Assembly (NCBI GenBank): GCA_947623455.1
Contig: OX392534.1
Span: 7,016,001-7,080,000 of the forward strand
Origin: Mimachlamys varia
Taxonomy: Eukaryota > Mollusca > Bivalvia > Pectinida > Pectinidae
Length of the DNA: 64,000 nt
Reading direction: 5' to 3'
Below, one piece after another: positions 13,601 to 27,080 of this stretch. A program made the position numbers and the translations under genes. The notes under the pieces are model-generated. The model was not told the DNA's origin and ran no database searches. It saw only the letters and a program-made list of their open reading frames with translations. The first letter of the stretch is position 1, and every line of letters begins with the position of its first letter.

Positions 13601-16024
13601 CTCGAAGATTTGTTTCATCCCAAAATCGGTTCCCAGGGTCGCAGAAATGTTTGGAATGCATGTCGTAACAACAGTTTTATTCTACTTAAATGAAATTACC
13701 CTGTGACACCCCTCCGATTTTCCTCGAAACACAATAAAATGTTAGGATGCCTCAAGGTCTAGGAAGTTATTGAGTTAAAACCACATGACCTTTTGTTTAA
13801 ACAGGTATTATTTTCAAATTTAAATATCACCTCCTTCTCCTTCTCTAACGGCCTTAAAGTCTGGTTAGTTCAACATCACCGTGGTAACACCTGTTAAATC
13901 GTCAGACCATATGCAACCCTGATTATACAGAAGACTAAATATCAGTATTGTCGTCTGATCAGTTAGAAACAACAAACTATCCTGATGATAGACCAAACCA
14001 GCACATATCTACCTCTAGAAACAGTCCTTATAACATATCAACCTACCATCCTGTCAGAGGACCATTCAAACGAAGCAAGGAAAACGTTCCTAAAGTATGA
14101 AACAATCTGTATGACAGCCTCCTCCGGAGACTAATTGGACAATCCTTCTGAAGACCAATATCATGAGAAGTCGCACAGAGAAATTACTTTTTTACGTGAA
14201 TGACATTTGATCATTCTCTGATCATAAGACTCAACGAACTTTGTACTTTGTTATAATTGTTCCCACAGCCAAGTTTCTACGACATACTTTTTACACTAAA
14301 GTAACATCTTCCCAAGATAATGGACTAACATTAGCTCAGCTATACTGACAAACTCCTCAACTAATAGGCCATAAAACTTACCCACAAAACAAAGATGTTC
14401 GGTAGGTCATATCGGTGATACTACCTTGCGTCTTTGTCCTACCTTAGTTCTCATACACACACAGCAGATGAGGTAAACTGTTAGCGTAATCAACATTTAA
14501 TGACTGAATCAAAATTATGACGTATGACTTTTTGAAATGTACTATATTCGCACGGTAGTTATATTTAGAATATGAATTATTTATCAAACTTTCTTCTGTA
14601 TAGGATTCTTTGAGATTTTATTGAGAAAAAAACAAACAGAAAATGAATTGGTTTGTAATATCACAATATCACAATAAAGTGGCTGTTGAGGTGGTCGCTT
14701 CACGAAGTTTATATTTATTTAAATATATACATGATATGATGATTAGAATAACTTCATTAAAATTGACATATGCACCAATACTTGAAAAAAATCATGACAA
14801 TAAAAACAATTCTGGCATAGATAATTTTTGGACTACATTTTGTTTTACAAATTAAACCTTTCAGACAACCTTGTTGATGAAAACATCTCTGTTAATTATC
14901 AAAGACATTTTGAATACAGACATATGAAGATAAAAGGCTCCCCAAAAAAATACAGGGCAAATAAAAGACCTCCCTTCTGTACACAAATAACCCTGTACAA
15001 CATCTAGAGGAGAAATAACAAGGCTTTCCAACATTAAACGACAAACCATTCTCATAAATATCTTAGAGGCATTGCTTTAGCAATACCTGGGTGTTGGAGA
15101 CAATTCTCCGGAGTGTTTGCTCACTTTCGTCTATAAAGGCGACGTCTTTATATTTCATGAGGAAATTCCATCACATTTCCGCCATGGATGTTCTGCCCCA
15201 ACATGAGTCGTAAAAGATGGCTTTAAAACTCCTGATTGAGGTCATCAGAAATCCATTATCTGAGGAACATTGAGCTACAAATATCACCCATTACTTGATA
15301 CTGTGGCCCTAATCCTGCTGTGCATCGTTCCTTCCCCCATTTGGCTCTCGCTCCATGACGACTGGTCATTTCCATCAAATCAGGTCCGAGATTTGCACAT
15401 AAATGTTGCCAGTATGCAGGTTTGTAATTAACTCGGAAACTGGTGATGCAAAAGATGGCGTAGGTAATGAGTCACATGGTTAGTGTTGCCTGTCACGTTG
15501 ATTTACCAACATCAATCACTGTCGGACACAAATTGCTTTGAGTGAGGACAGCTTTAAACAACAAAGAGTCTTTCAGGGTTTTAAACAATCAGAGGCTACA
15601 ATTTTAGTGACTTGAGAAAAGAATTAGTTTCTGTGCGACTGAAATGAAGGAATCCTGTCTTCTGGCACTTCATACAGACTATTATTTCTAAACTTTAATT
15701 ACACAAACAACAGCACACATTAGTTCTAATAGTGATCCAGCAGAGCTTCCACTGATAGAAGTAACATACCAAATACTGTCATCATAGATTAAATTTTTTC
15801 AACCCAAAACATAAACATGAAAAAAAGTGAATTTATCGTGACAAGCTGATCAGTTTAAGTGAATGTTAAGGGCATAACTTATACAATTCACCTTCAGGCA
15901 CCTCCTCCCTCAGTAATATGGCTCACTCTTCAAAGGTATCAATGTTCAGTGATGTTGTCCTTCCCTGATTTACCAATATTAATATTTATTTCTAAATATA
16001 GCAATTCACTCTTCAAAGTTAATT
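10687..16024. other. Unique sequence, no gene recognised
   Basis: The longest open frame is 122 codons at 12623-12991 on the plus strand. Its His/Pro/Asn-rich content comes from C-rich sequence, and a 72-codon frame overlaps it on the other strand, so I do not call it. The stretch 13020-13200 is less AT-rich than its surroundings and contains TGACTCA (13172-13178), an AP-1-type site beside ACAAACAATG. That is compatible with a regulatory element but proves nothing. Long T-runs lie near 12045. Confidence 0.5.
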
Positions 16025-16500
16025 TGTTCCGATGTTCACTGATATAACTCTCTATAAAACCAGAACAAGGTCTGAAGGATGTTGTTCCCAAATAAACTTG
16101 TTCACAGGTATTGCTCTTGGTAAATCCAAGTACAAAAAGATGTTGTTCTTGGAATAATCTTGTTCACTGATATTACTGTCTGTAAAACCAGGTACTAACC
16201 ATTCCATTTGAAGTCATCTTGTTCACAGGTATTACTCTGTAAAACCAGGTTCAAACCATTCCGTTTTGAGTCATCTTGTTCACAGGTATTACTCTGTAAA
16301 ACCAGGTACGAACCATGTCGTTTTGAGTAATCTTGTTCACAGGTATTACTCTGTAAAACCAGGTACCAACCATTCCGTTTTGAGTAATCTTGTTCACAGG
16401 TATTACTCTGTAAAACCAGGTACCAATTAACCATTCCGTTTTGAGTTATCTTGTTGACAGGTAACTCTCTGTAAAACCAGGTACGAACAATGTTGTTCTC
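16025..16500. repeat. Minisatellite, 57-bp unit, about 8 copies
   Basis: Units share ATCTTGTTCACAGGTATTAC, TCTGTAAAACCAGGTAC and AACCATTCCGTTTTGAG. The central four copies (16200-16435) are nearly identical. Those at the left edge (16049-16200) and at the right edge are diverged and vary in length, as expected when an array is homogenised from the centre. Because 57 is divisible by three, one minus-strand frame stays open through the central copies. I regard that frame as a by-product. Confidence 0.9.
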
Positions 16501-18035
16501 GTAGTTTTTATATCGTCATTGTGACCCAGTTTTAATGGATCATTGAGAGACAAGAAACAGTAAACTGTTCAATTACCCAGAAGCCATGTTTCTCATTTAT
16601 TATACAAACAACAATGTCCCATCTTGCTTGTCTTAAAAGAAGATTTCACATTTATTTCTGTCTCAAATCCACCCCTGCCCCTGAAGGTCAGAGGAAAGGT
16701 TAGGATAAATGGCTTTCTCTGCTGGTAGAACAAAGAACTTAAATCCTTGTGGTAAAAATAGTGAACTTTTCCTGGAAGGATAAAACTATTAATTTCCAAC
16801 CCACTACGAGACAGAGGACTTGCAGGCACAGTTCTCATATGTCATTGGTTTGGTGTGTCTGTTGTACAGGAAATCTGCCATTTCTTGTTGGGGCACGGCA
16901 ATAGTTTTTATTTTTAGGAAACAAATATGAATCTTTTCGGGCTCTTGTTTATCCCCTATGTATTACGTTCAGAATTAAGTGATAATTTCTCTGATTTGAT
17001 TTACTAGTGCTTCAAAGTTTTGCCCGATATCCAACTATATTCAATCTATTGCAGTTTATTCATGACTCTTAAAAGAATAAATAGCTGATCAAGCTTTCAA
17101 ATGACCTGGAAGCAAATACAGATCTTTTGTAAGTTTTTAACCAATTTCTTCATGGAAAAAAGTCTGATTTTTAAGAATTTCCTCTGCATAACATTTTCAA
17201 TAAAATACCAGTAAATGTTTTCCCTTTTCACCATTTTCCGACATTCCAGAAGCTAACCAGGACAAACCCAATCGTTGGGATAAGATAAAACAGATCAACA
17301 CAAATCCTTCAGAGATTCAGGCTTTGATGGCGTAACCATAGCATTGCCAAGGCAATGGCTCGGATCAAGGTCGTAAGAAATACAGAGAAAGTGGTTGAAA
17401 ACTAGAAATTCTGACAGGAATAGTGAAATAGAGGGCGAATCCATCTCCGTGTCTGCATTATTGATAAACGTGTTATCAGTGTACTTACAGACTACACCGT
17501 AGCCCTACACATCACTGTGGCTATGATGCAGTGTCATCGAGACTAAACCCACCAGGGACTCCCGCCCGTATCTTACCAATATTCTACATAAGCATTGCGA
17601 CATATACGTCCAAACGGTGCCCCATACGTGCCATAAAACCTATACTGCTCCATGTAAAAACTAATGAATATGTCTACATGGCTATAAAGTTTGCTTCTAG
17701 ACTGGCCATCAAGGTTTCTGAGGAGACCAGGAGACACGTAAGGACGATATTTGACCTGCTGTTGTATATATATGATATACACTGTGGTGAAGATTGGTTT
17801 CCTTTTGAAGGTTTTAATGCCTATGACACACATGAACCTACAGTGATATGACAACTCTGACCTGCTTGACATTGGATTTAGAACTACTTCCTGGTCAAGT
17901 GGACTTAAAAATAACTGATGCATCCGATTTACCTTAATTATAAAATTTCTGTAACGCTATAGATTCCAATTTCACCGAGAATTCCAGGTAGCCCATTAGA
18001 CATTAATAAATAATGAAAAATCTTTGATTTGGCTT
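16501..18035. other. Unique sequence, no gene recognised
   Basis: Overlapping open frames of 106 codons (plus, 17531-17851) and 116 codons (minus, 17573-17923) occupy the same stretch. Neither resembles a known domain, and neither has a supported start or splice context. Nothing else is seen. Confidence 0.5.
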
Positions 18036-19476
18036 AAAAGACCACCTGTCTAAAAAGACCCCCTGTCTATAAAGACCACCTGTAGTGTATGAAGACAACT
18101 TTTCTACCAAGAATACCTGTCTATAAAGACCACCTATAGTGTATGAAGTCAACCTTTCTACAAAGACCACCTGTATATTAAGATCACCCATAGTGTATGA
18201 AGACAACCTGTCTACCAAGAACACCTGTCTATAAAAACCATCCATAGTGTATGAAGACAACCTTTCTACCAAGAACACCTGTCTATAAAAACCATCCATA
18301 GTGTATGAAGAAAACCTTTCTACCAAGAACACCTGTCTGTAAAGACAACCTGTAGTGTACGAAGAAAACCTTTCTACCAAGAACATCTGTCTGTAAAGAC
18401 CACCTGTAGTGTATGAAGACAACCTTTCTACCAAGAATACCTGTCTATAAAGACCACCTGTAGTGTATGAAGACAACCTTTCTACCAAGAACACCTGTCT
18501 ATAAAGACAACCTGTAGTGTATGAAGTCAACCTTTCTACCAAGACCCCCTGTCTATAAAGACCACCTGTAGTGTATGAAGACAACCTTTCTACCAAGAAT
18601 ACCGTCTATAAAGACCACCTGTAGTGTATGAAGACAACCTTTCTACCAAGAATACTTGTCTATAAAGACCACCTGTAGTGTATGAAGACAACCTTTCTAC
18701 AAAGAATACTTGTCTATAAAGACCACCTGTAGTGTATGAAGACAACCTTTCTACAAAGAATACTTGTCTATAAAGACCACCTGTAGTGTATGAAGACAAC
18801 CTTTCTACCAAGAATACTTGTCTATGAAGACCACCTGTAGTGTATGAAGACAACCTTTCTACCAAGAATACCTGTCTGTAAAGACCACCTGTAGTGTATG
18901 AAGACAACCTTTCTACCAAGAATACCTGTCTATAAAGACCACCTGTAGTGTATGAAGACAACCTTTCTACCAAGACCCCCTGTCTATAAAGACCACCTGT
19001 AGTGTATGAAGACAACCTTTCTACCAAGACCCCCTGTCTATAAAGACCACCTGTAGTGTATGAAGACAACCTTTCTACCAAGAATACCTGTCTATAAAGA
19101 CCACCTGTAGTGTATGAAGAAAACCTTTCTACCAAGAATACCTGTCTATAAAGACCACCTGTAGTGTATGAAGACAACCTTTCTACCAAGACCCCCTGTC
19201 TATAAAGACCACCTGTAGTGTATGAAGACAACCTTTCTACCAAGAATACCTGTCTATAAAGACCACCTGTAGTGTATGAAGACAACCTTTTTACCAAGAA
19301 TACCTGTCTATAAAGACCACCTGTAGTGTATGAAGACAACCTTTATACCAAGAATACTTGTCTATAAAGAAAACCTGTAGTGTATGAAGACAACCTTTCT
19401 AACAAGAATACCTGTCTATAAAGACCACCTGTAGTGTATGAAGACAACCTTTCTACCAAGAATACCTGTCTATAAG
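18036..19476. repeat. Minisatellite, 54-bp unit, about 27 copies
   Basis: Each unit contains AAAGACCACCTGTAGTGTAT, GAAGACAACCTTTCTACCAA and GAATACCTGTCTAT. The right two thirds are highly homogeneous, and copies left of about 18420 are more diverged. The minus strand stays open for 197 and 249 codons because 54 is a multiple of three. A 1-base deletion near 18601 (TACCGTC in place of TACCTGTC) shifts the frame between those two stretches. Variant units ending GACCCCCTG in place of GAATACCTG recur within the array. No start context, signal peptide or flanking exon supports translation. Confidence 0.93.
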
Positions 19477-22400
19477 GGTTCCTATCATTTACATCATCTA
19501 AGTCTTTTCATCATTTCTGATTTGACAATGAAAATATTCTATTACATCAAATTTCAAAGCAATTTGCATTGCAATTCTTTCTTAGATTAGTTTCTGTCTG
19601 AAATTTGAAGATCAAATATGACCCAGACTTGCTGACGTATCTGTAGACAATCTGATGGGTTCCTAAACTGACAAGAACGATAGATACCATTTCATTTCAA
19701 AATGAAATTTGAATATTGTTCATATCGAGAATATCGTATGTCAGCACAAATTACAGTCACAAACAGATATAGGAGATGCCTTGACGATGTTGTAAAAACA
19801 ACATGAGTTTTGAATTAGAAACTTATGTGTCTTTCGATCCATACAATTTCATCCATTTTAAACAGCTCTGATACTGTTCATCTTTCTTTGACATATAGAG
19901 AGTTTTGGAACAACTATACATGACTCACAAAATTGCAGAGAAATATATTTTTCGAATTTTTATAAAAGCATGTATCCGACACAGCAGTCTTGTCAAGTCT
20001 TAAGCATTAATTACCTTGCTATGGTATAAATACTAGTCCCAGTGTCTCTCATCAAAGTTTTAATCACATGAACTGCATTCTAACTTATACGCTAACAGCC
20101 ACCGATAAATATAAAACTGTCATTCAAGCCCTCGTACAAACAAATGCACAAATTCAGAAGACAAAAGACATAGGAGGAACATTTAAGGGAAACTATACGG
20201 AGGAGTTGAGGTAGAGGTTGACAGGGGTGTCTAGAACACCTATAAAAACCTTCACATCACTGTTGTGGTCGCTCTCACAACGCTTTTTATCGCTTTTCTC
20301 CGAGGATTTATGCCAGCTGCTGTCAATGCCAGCTTATTGCAGTATTTTGTGTGCAATTGCACTGCAGGCAGGCGAGTTGAATTCCACAGCCAAGTTGGGT
20401 ATTGTGTGGTATGCCTAATTAGCACATTCAGACGGCTTAAAAAGGTTAGGTGTAACATTGGCATGCCTAATGTGTCGTAATTCTGTTAGAATGTTGTCCA
20501 ACAGTTTAACATTCCGTGTCAATGTTTGTTCAGACACGTGTAGAGATGTTGCAAATCATGTGAAATAATTATCATAATTGTATGTAAATATAATTACATC
20601 TCACAAGTAAACAAAACTTAATGTCACCCTGACTTGTAATAGTTGCTAAATATAAAATTGCACATCATATGCACATTTCAAGTTCTTGACATTGTTTTGC
20701 TTTTTTAAATCAAAATCTTATTGTTCAAAGGGCGAAAAAAAATAAATTTCATACTAAAAACAATTTACAGTGCCAAAAATGGCATGAAGGAGGAAAGAGG
20801 GAAGGAAACTGTCAATAGTGCATGCAGTGTTATTGCGAAAAATGTCACATTTTACTTCATAAAACATTAAAGAATGCAGGAATATCTTTATGTTGCCTTC
20901 TATAGGTTGTTGAGGAAGATAGGGATATATATTAACTTGACCACCAATGGCGAGGAGTATATGTGGGGTCTCTAACACTCTAGGAGCTCTCAATGGTATA
21001 TCATACCAACCCTGTCCGCAACCTACACATACAACACTTGGGGCTTCCTTGCAGTGCATAAGCAGTTAGTCTTACACAAATCTGGTGTCACATTTTCTTG
21101 TATAGAAGTATACTGAGGACTCTCTCATAGCAGTAACTTGTGCTAATGTTTTTCATATCAACAGAAGCTTTTGTGTATGGATTTTACTTACAATAAATGT
21201 GAAATCAGTATATGAAATTAAAGAGATAAATTTATTTAAAATATCACAATGGACATGAAATAATGTTGAGTATGGATTGAGGCAGCCAACTTTTCATTTA
21301 AGTTTGAAAAGTATTTTCCTTATGTTGATGATGGTAAATAGACTCGGTTATTCTTACGACAACTCGGAAAATGAAAAATAGGTTTGTATAAGTTGTACAA
21401 TCCCGATATTTAAGCTAAGAAAAAGAATAGTACCAATAATTAGAAGGAAAGCAGAAAATTTTTCAGAACCACGAATTCCGAGCTCTTCATCATTTTTATG
21501 TGTAGTTTCTTTTGGTTAAGATACATATTTTATTGAGTAATGAAACAGTTCTTATTGTTGCAGTTTAAAGTTGTTTTTTTTTTCATGCAAATTTCGTTAG
21601 GCAAAATCTTTGTGTTAAAAACAATTCTGAAATTTGTGTCAAAGTTTGGATTAGCCATCACAACATGACTTGTTTCTGATGGTTCTAATGGTGTAACGAT
21701 CCGATCACATTCCGCATGGAAAGCATTCACATCATCAAGTCATTGGTGTTACGCTCCTAGAACTTGTTTGGAGTAAGCAGGTTTATTGAGAGGCTGAACA
21801 GGAGAAACAGGATAATAATTTTGCTAACAGTTGATTGCTAGAAACAACGCAACATTTAAATGATGTTAATGAAATTTGAAAACATAATGAAATATTCAAA
21901 CATCTCAATAATCAAAAGCACCTCCTATACAAATCGGACCCTCTTAAGGTTTTATTGAAGTTCAACCTTTGTGTAAAGTTATAACAGAAGTATGTATCTA
22001 TAGAAACTATATTCTATATTCTATGTTATCTTGACGGTAGCTTCAGACATAAGCTATAATGAAACGTGAACAAACACCATCATGAAACTGAATAAATATT
22101 TTTGAGGGAAAAATTCATTACTCCTGACAATTCCGGCGTCCAATTGATTTGATAGAAATTCAATGTCCAGTCGTAAATTTCCTCTCCTCTGTAAAGAAAA
22201 CCTTTAGAAATTGAGGAAAATGAATCAGTGTGTTTTTATAGCCATTCAATAACTAATATCGTTTAGGAGAATTTTGCAGGATAGCATTACTTCTCTAAAT
22301 CTATCTTGGAATAATTCTCTTGAAAATGTCGCGATAACTGACAGCCTCCATTCTGTCCGTGGCCGCTGTGTTATGTATTCGACTGCGGTTGTTATGATTG

Positions 22401-23741
22401 GCAAGTTTTAAGTGGAAATAGCTGCCGGACATTATCAGAAATAACTTGGACGTATTGCCGTAAAGTATCCCTGATTTACACACTTTGTCATCTGAAGGTT
22501 CCGATTTTCCATTACAATTTTCCGCATTTCCTCTGATTGACACATCTAAAAACATCCATAAAGTCGGCTGCGTTCTCTCTAAGTCTGTAGACGTCGTTTC
22601 TCATCGAAATAGAAATCATAATGGATTTGATAGTTATAGCCGTTTCTACAATAAATCGCTGACAAATTGTATGTACCGCCTCTAGCCCGTCGGTTTGCTC
22701 CTGGACATTGATAGGGTGTTTGGAGAACCAATCAAAAATGTACTCAATTGAAAACTCAAACAATGATAAATGTAACATTTTTTTTATCTAGAAAATCATA
22801 AAATTGTGGGGAGATAGCAATGCTTTTCAATCTAGGTTCGTTCACATTTCCTTGTCTACAATAGACCTAAGGCTAAACATATTTTTAACAGTGCAGACAT
22901 GATTCAAATACCTTTTTATTATTAATCTGAAAGCCAAGTAATTTAATTAGGGTGACTCAAACAGTTTTTAACACAAAAAACAAACAGAACCACTGGAAAT
23001 CTAATTAAATTAACCAAAACTGTACATTTTAAGGACAAATATGCTTCCTTGGAGGTATTATTACTGTCATCAATCCATTTTGTAAATATCTAAATATTAT
23101 ACATGATAAGCTTTACAATTATTGCGTTAGGCCAGAGTGTTCCGTTTCACTATACATGTACCTATTTTTGGAAGAAGCACATTTTTTGTATAAGGTCATC
23201 TTAAACCAAATTCACCAAACTTTAGCTTGAATATCTGATAATGTGAAATTGTGTAAACAAAAAAATTGGTTTTGTAAACCGAGAAATAAATATTTAAGAT
23301 TGAGTCTGTCCAGGCCCAAAGGAAAGTTTGTTTCTAAAACTGAATTTATTTAAAAAAAATTGATTTCATGATTCATATTCACAATATTCAGTCTTATAGA
23401 CCAAACCAATGTGTTGTGAAGCTAAATAATGACGCAAGTCAAATAACAAAAAAAAAAAAAAATTGAAATTGAGATTGATTTGGTTTTATTTAATATTCAT
23501 GAAAAATAATATTTTGTATCCTTGAAGTGATTTAATAGGCAAATATTTTGATTATAAATATCAAATCTGTTGGAGTACCAAGAGAGAAATCATTTGTATT
23601 ACAAAAAAAGATAAATGGCAGAATTTGTAACATTGAAACATTAGTGTTGCATAGCTTGTATAATATAATGAAAGGTTTCATATGAATCAGAAATTCTGTT
23701 CTATATTTCTGACATTGAAATTTCCCTGTCCCACCGCAATA
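19477..23741. other. Unique sequence, no gene recognised
   Basis: Open frames are short and often overlap on both strands, for example 20218-20480 and 22301-22778. A 101-codon minus frame (20754-21059) contains LLAIGG, which faintly recalls a kelch strand, but nothing around it supports a kelch propeller. An A-run lies at about 23449-23461. Confidence 0.5.
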
Positions 23742-24282
23742 AGGGTTTTCCTACACTTAGCTACCTCCCCTACCTTTCAGTTGTTTTTTTTTTGGGGTGG
23801 GGGTGGGGTGGGGGAATTAAGGGTTTTCCTATATTCATTTGTTACCCCTTACATTTTTTTTTTTATTTCTTAAGACTTTTACTATAGCAAGATGTTTCCC
23901 CTTCTATTTCGGTTATTTTTTAAAATAATTTTTAAAGAGTTTTCCAATATTCAGATTCTCCTTATATTTCATTTTTTTTATAGCTTTTAAAAGATTTTCC
24001 TATATTCATTGCTTCCCCTTACATTTTTTTTGGTAGATTTTTAAGGTTTTTCCTATATTCAGTTATTTCGACTAACATTTCAGGGTTTTTTTTTGTAGAT
24101 TTTTAAGGGTTGTCCTATACTTAGTTGTTTCCCCTTACATTTTGGATTTTTTTTGTGTGTAGATTTTTAAGATTTTTCAAATATTCAGTTGTTTCCCCTA
24201 TAATTTTCATTTTTTATAGTGTTTTAAGAGTTTTCCAATATTCAGTTGTTTCCCCTTACATTTTTGTTTCTTTATAACTGCA
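23742..24282. repeat. Decayed T-rich tandem array, 55-65 bp unit, about 9 copies
   Basis: Units recur with AAGGGTTTTCCTATATTCAG, TTGTTTCCCCTTACATTT, a T-run and GTAGATTTTTAAG. Unit starts fall near 23742, 23819, 23872, 23934, 23988, 24042, 24104, 24168 and 24225. Length varies mainly through the T-run. No frame stays open. Confidence 0.8.
23794..23814 (+). other. G-quadruplex motif
   Basis: Four G-runs of 4, 5, 4 and 5 bases are separated by single T residues. This is a textbook intramolecular G-quadruplex pattern with 1-nt loops. It occurs only in the first unit of the T-rich array, directly after a run of T. Confidence 0.85.
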
Positions 24283-25790
24283 GGTCAGTTGGGCCAGAAC
24301 TCTTCAATTGATGAGGTAGCTTATATTATTAAATTGTTTCAGCAATATGAACATCAATCTGAGGTCCATAGGGATTGAATATGGTCTTTTTTCATTATAC
24401 AGCAAATGTTCTATATTGTTTTATCATCTGAATAGAAACGTCATAATGTACGGTTTTCTTTAAAAAAATAATACATCAAAGTTATATTCATGCTGGAAAA
24501 AAATCCCAAGTTTTAAAAATACTTTCAGTTTTTGGCAAACCACATTTATCATTCAGACATTGTACACAGACAAACCCAGATTTCACAGAAATGTGATGAT
24601 TTTAAAATCAGAAATCTACTCTATAAAAAATCACAATGTTTTATTTTTTTGATTTTTTTTAAGATGATTATTAAAGATTAACAGAGAACAGGTATTACTG
24701 TTATAAAAACAGCTACTATTTCACTGGTGGTCCATCTAAATACACTCAGGAGCATTACGAACTCGGGCAGCAATGTTAAATATGCTTTGATCACCACCGA
24801 TCAATATTTGTCCGTGAACAATTCTCCCTAAATGGACGTAAAAAAAAATTGCCAGTCGAAGAATAAGGTGCCACATGGAACATACAATGGAAATGGGACC
24901 CAGTTTTCATCCCTCACATTCGCTAGCTTATGTTGGCAAGCATCTGCCATAAACGCATAATCTCCAAACCCATAAACACCAATTATTTGTAGGCTTTATA
25001 GGGACTGACAGATGTATAAAACTAAACTCTGTCAAATCAAACAATATCCTTCCCAATCCCCACCAAATCATATTGACATGAAATGATTCAGGGCTCGCTA
25101 TTCCGATTTGATAGCGATGTTATGTCAGGATTTTATGCGAGAAGGAGTCAAAGTGATGATTTATGGGTAAATAGTAGTGGCACCATACTTTTTTTCTCAT
25201 ACGTGCCAAACTTAAAATGTCTACAATTTGTAATTTAGTAATAAAGAAAAATACCAGTTTATGAAGATAATTTCAAAAGGAAGTAGATTGTAAGTTGATT
25301 GCCCTTGGGATTTTAAACAGACATGTTTATTTAAGATCTTGCATAATGCATGATTCTGCTGCAAAAAGTGGACATAGAATTTATCAGTCATCAGTACCAC
25401 AATATTTTCTAATGTTTCTTATAATTCGGATGCACCTAACCTGATTGACCATTGAATTCAAATGGTGACCTTAACCTAACACTTGAACTTTAACCTGTGA
25501 CATTAACTTGACCCTTGACCTCTAACTATGATCTCAAAACAGATGAAGTGTCAAGCAGTACTTTCTATACAGAATGAAATGATAAAATTTCACTTTTCCT
25601 TGTAGGGATGGAAAGACAGAAAACCCAAACACACAATTTATTGTCGGCCACCACTTTAAAGCATCGTATTCTGCAGCCTCCAAGGAAGTCAATTATCACC
25701 AGACGACGGTAATGTTTCTGTATTTTCAAAACTGTAAAAACAATATGTTTAAAACCTGTGAAGTTAAAAGACATAGGAAAATCAATGCGG

Positions 25791-25888
25791 AAATTGACAA
25801 GAAACGAAAGAGTTCCATATTACCGCTCACTGGCAGACAAAATTGACAGGAGACGAAAGGCGTGCACATTACCGCTCACTTGTAGACA
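25791..25888. repeat. Two-copy tandem duplication, 49-bp unit
   Basis: Both copies begin AAATTGACA, continue with ACGAAAG and share ATTACCGCTCACT, then GTAGACAAA or GCAGACAAA. The copies differ at several positions, so this is an older duplication. Confidence 0.8.
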
Positions 25889-26810
25889 AAATCAAGCCAA
25901 ACAACATATTTAAAACTGTTTATATGTAATTTCCTCACTTTTAAAAGCAATATACATCTCTAAATGGAGTTGGAAATTATCACTGAGTTGGATCAACAGG
26001 ATGTAAGTTTTTGTTGTGAAGGTCAGACGAAGCTGACATCACACCATAACACTACCTCAGTACTACATGACATACAAAGAGGAATTTTAAACTCTTAGCT
26101 TTATTTCCTGTCTGTACAGTTTATGGAGTTTTAACTTCACAGCTTCAGCTGACGACCATGAATCTGAAATTGTCACCGAGGGGTGAACATTCTAGAACAG
26201 GGAACAGGAGTCACTGTTGGTGGTGGATAAAGCAGGGTAGGACTCGAGCATATTCAATTAAGTCTCACAACACTTTTTAAAACATTCCCCATGGAAGATG
26301 TTTTAACTACAATAGGAATAATTCACTCAAATGATATACCATCATAAGAATCCAGTATTTATTTGACAACTGAAAGCATTTATTTTGAAAAATATTAATA
26401 AATAAACTTCACAGAGTTTTAGTCAATGATTTTATAATTCCAAGTCTTTATGTCCCAATATTTTTATTTTAACATCCATAAAAATCCGAATAATTTGTGA
26501 ACAAAAACAAACAACTATACAAATTCTTCTCAGAATTAATATGTTCATCAATTAACTACTTTATTCATTTTTTATTTTGCAATTTTTCGTATATTTCTCT
26601 CCAGCATTTTTTCTCTTTCTCTCTCAAAATTTGTATTTAAATACCAACACTAAATAAACACTTAAGGATACTCAATACATGGCCGATTTCTCTTCAACGA
26701 TTCCCCACTCTACACATTAACGTAGCCCGCGTAAAAACCTGCATGTCAATCGAACATTCATACAAGATGTTAGAATAACATTAGACTGAAATATTCATGT
26801 GCTACTACCA

Positions 26811-27080
26811 TCAAGTGGGATTGCGAATCACCTTGTCCACGGTGTCTCCGAGGCATGCCTGTCCTGTCCGTGAAGGACGCCACTGGGGATAGCCTTGGGG
26901 AGATTGGTCTAACTTTAGTACCCCAATCAACCCTGTGCACCTGCATGCATGCGGGCGCATGTTATGAGACATGGAGTGTGCACGTGCTGGCTGTTGACTC
27001 TCGGTTGACATGTTTTCGATGAGCTTGCACAGTGAGTCAATGACACGTACCCACACACCTCCTCCCGGCAATTCTTTGGG
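26811..27080. other. GC-richer block with alternating purine-pyrimidine tract
   Basis: This block is clearly less AT-rich than its surroundings. It includes TGTGCAC, TGCATGCATGCG and GCGCATG within 26935-26961, a purine/pyrimidine alternation that favours Z-DNA, and an AP-1-type TGAGTCA at 27033-27039. A minus-strand open frame of 86 codons spans it but matches no family I know. It may be a conserved non-coding element or an unrecognised exon. The sequence alone does not decide. Confidence 0.3.

Noticed and set aside
17531..17923. 106- and 116-codon frames on opposite strands
   Set aside because: They are mutual shadows. Neither has family features, and the start context is weak.
18036..19339. 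Minus-strand open frames of 197 and 249 codons as a repetitive protein gene
   Set aside because: Unit length is a multiple of three, so one frame stays open without selection. There is a frameshift mid-array, no flanking exon, and the frame simply ends with the array.
20754..21059. Kelch-repeat fragment
   Set aside because: Only the six residues LLAIGG recall kelch. The expected Tyr/Trp spacing and a second strand are absent.
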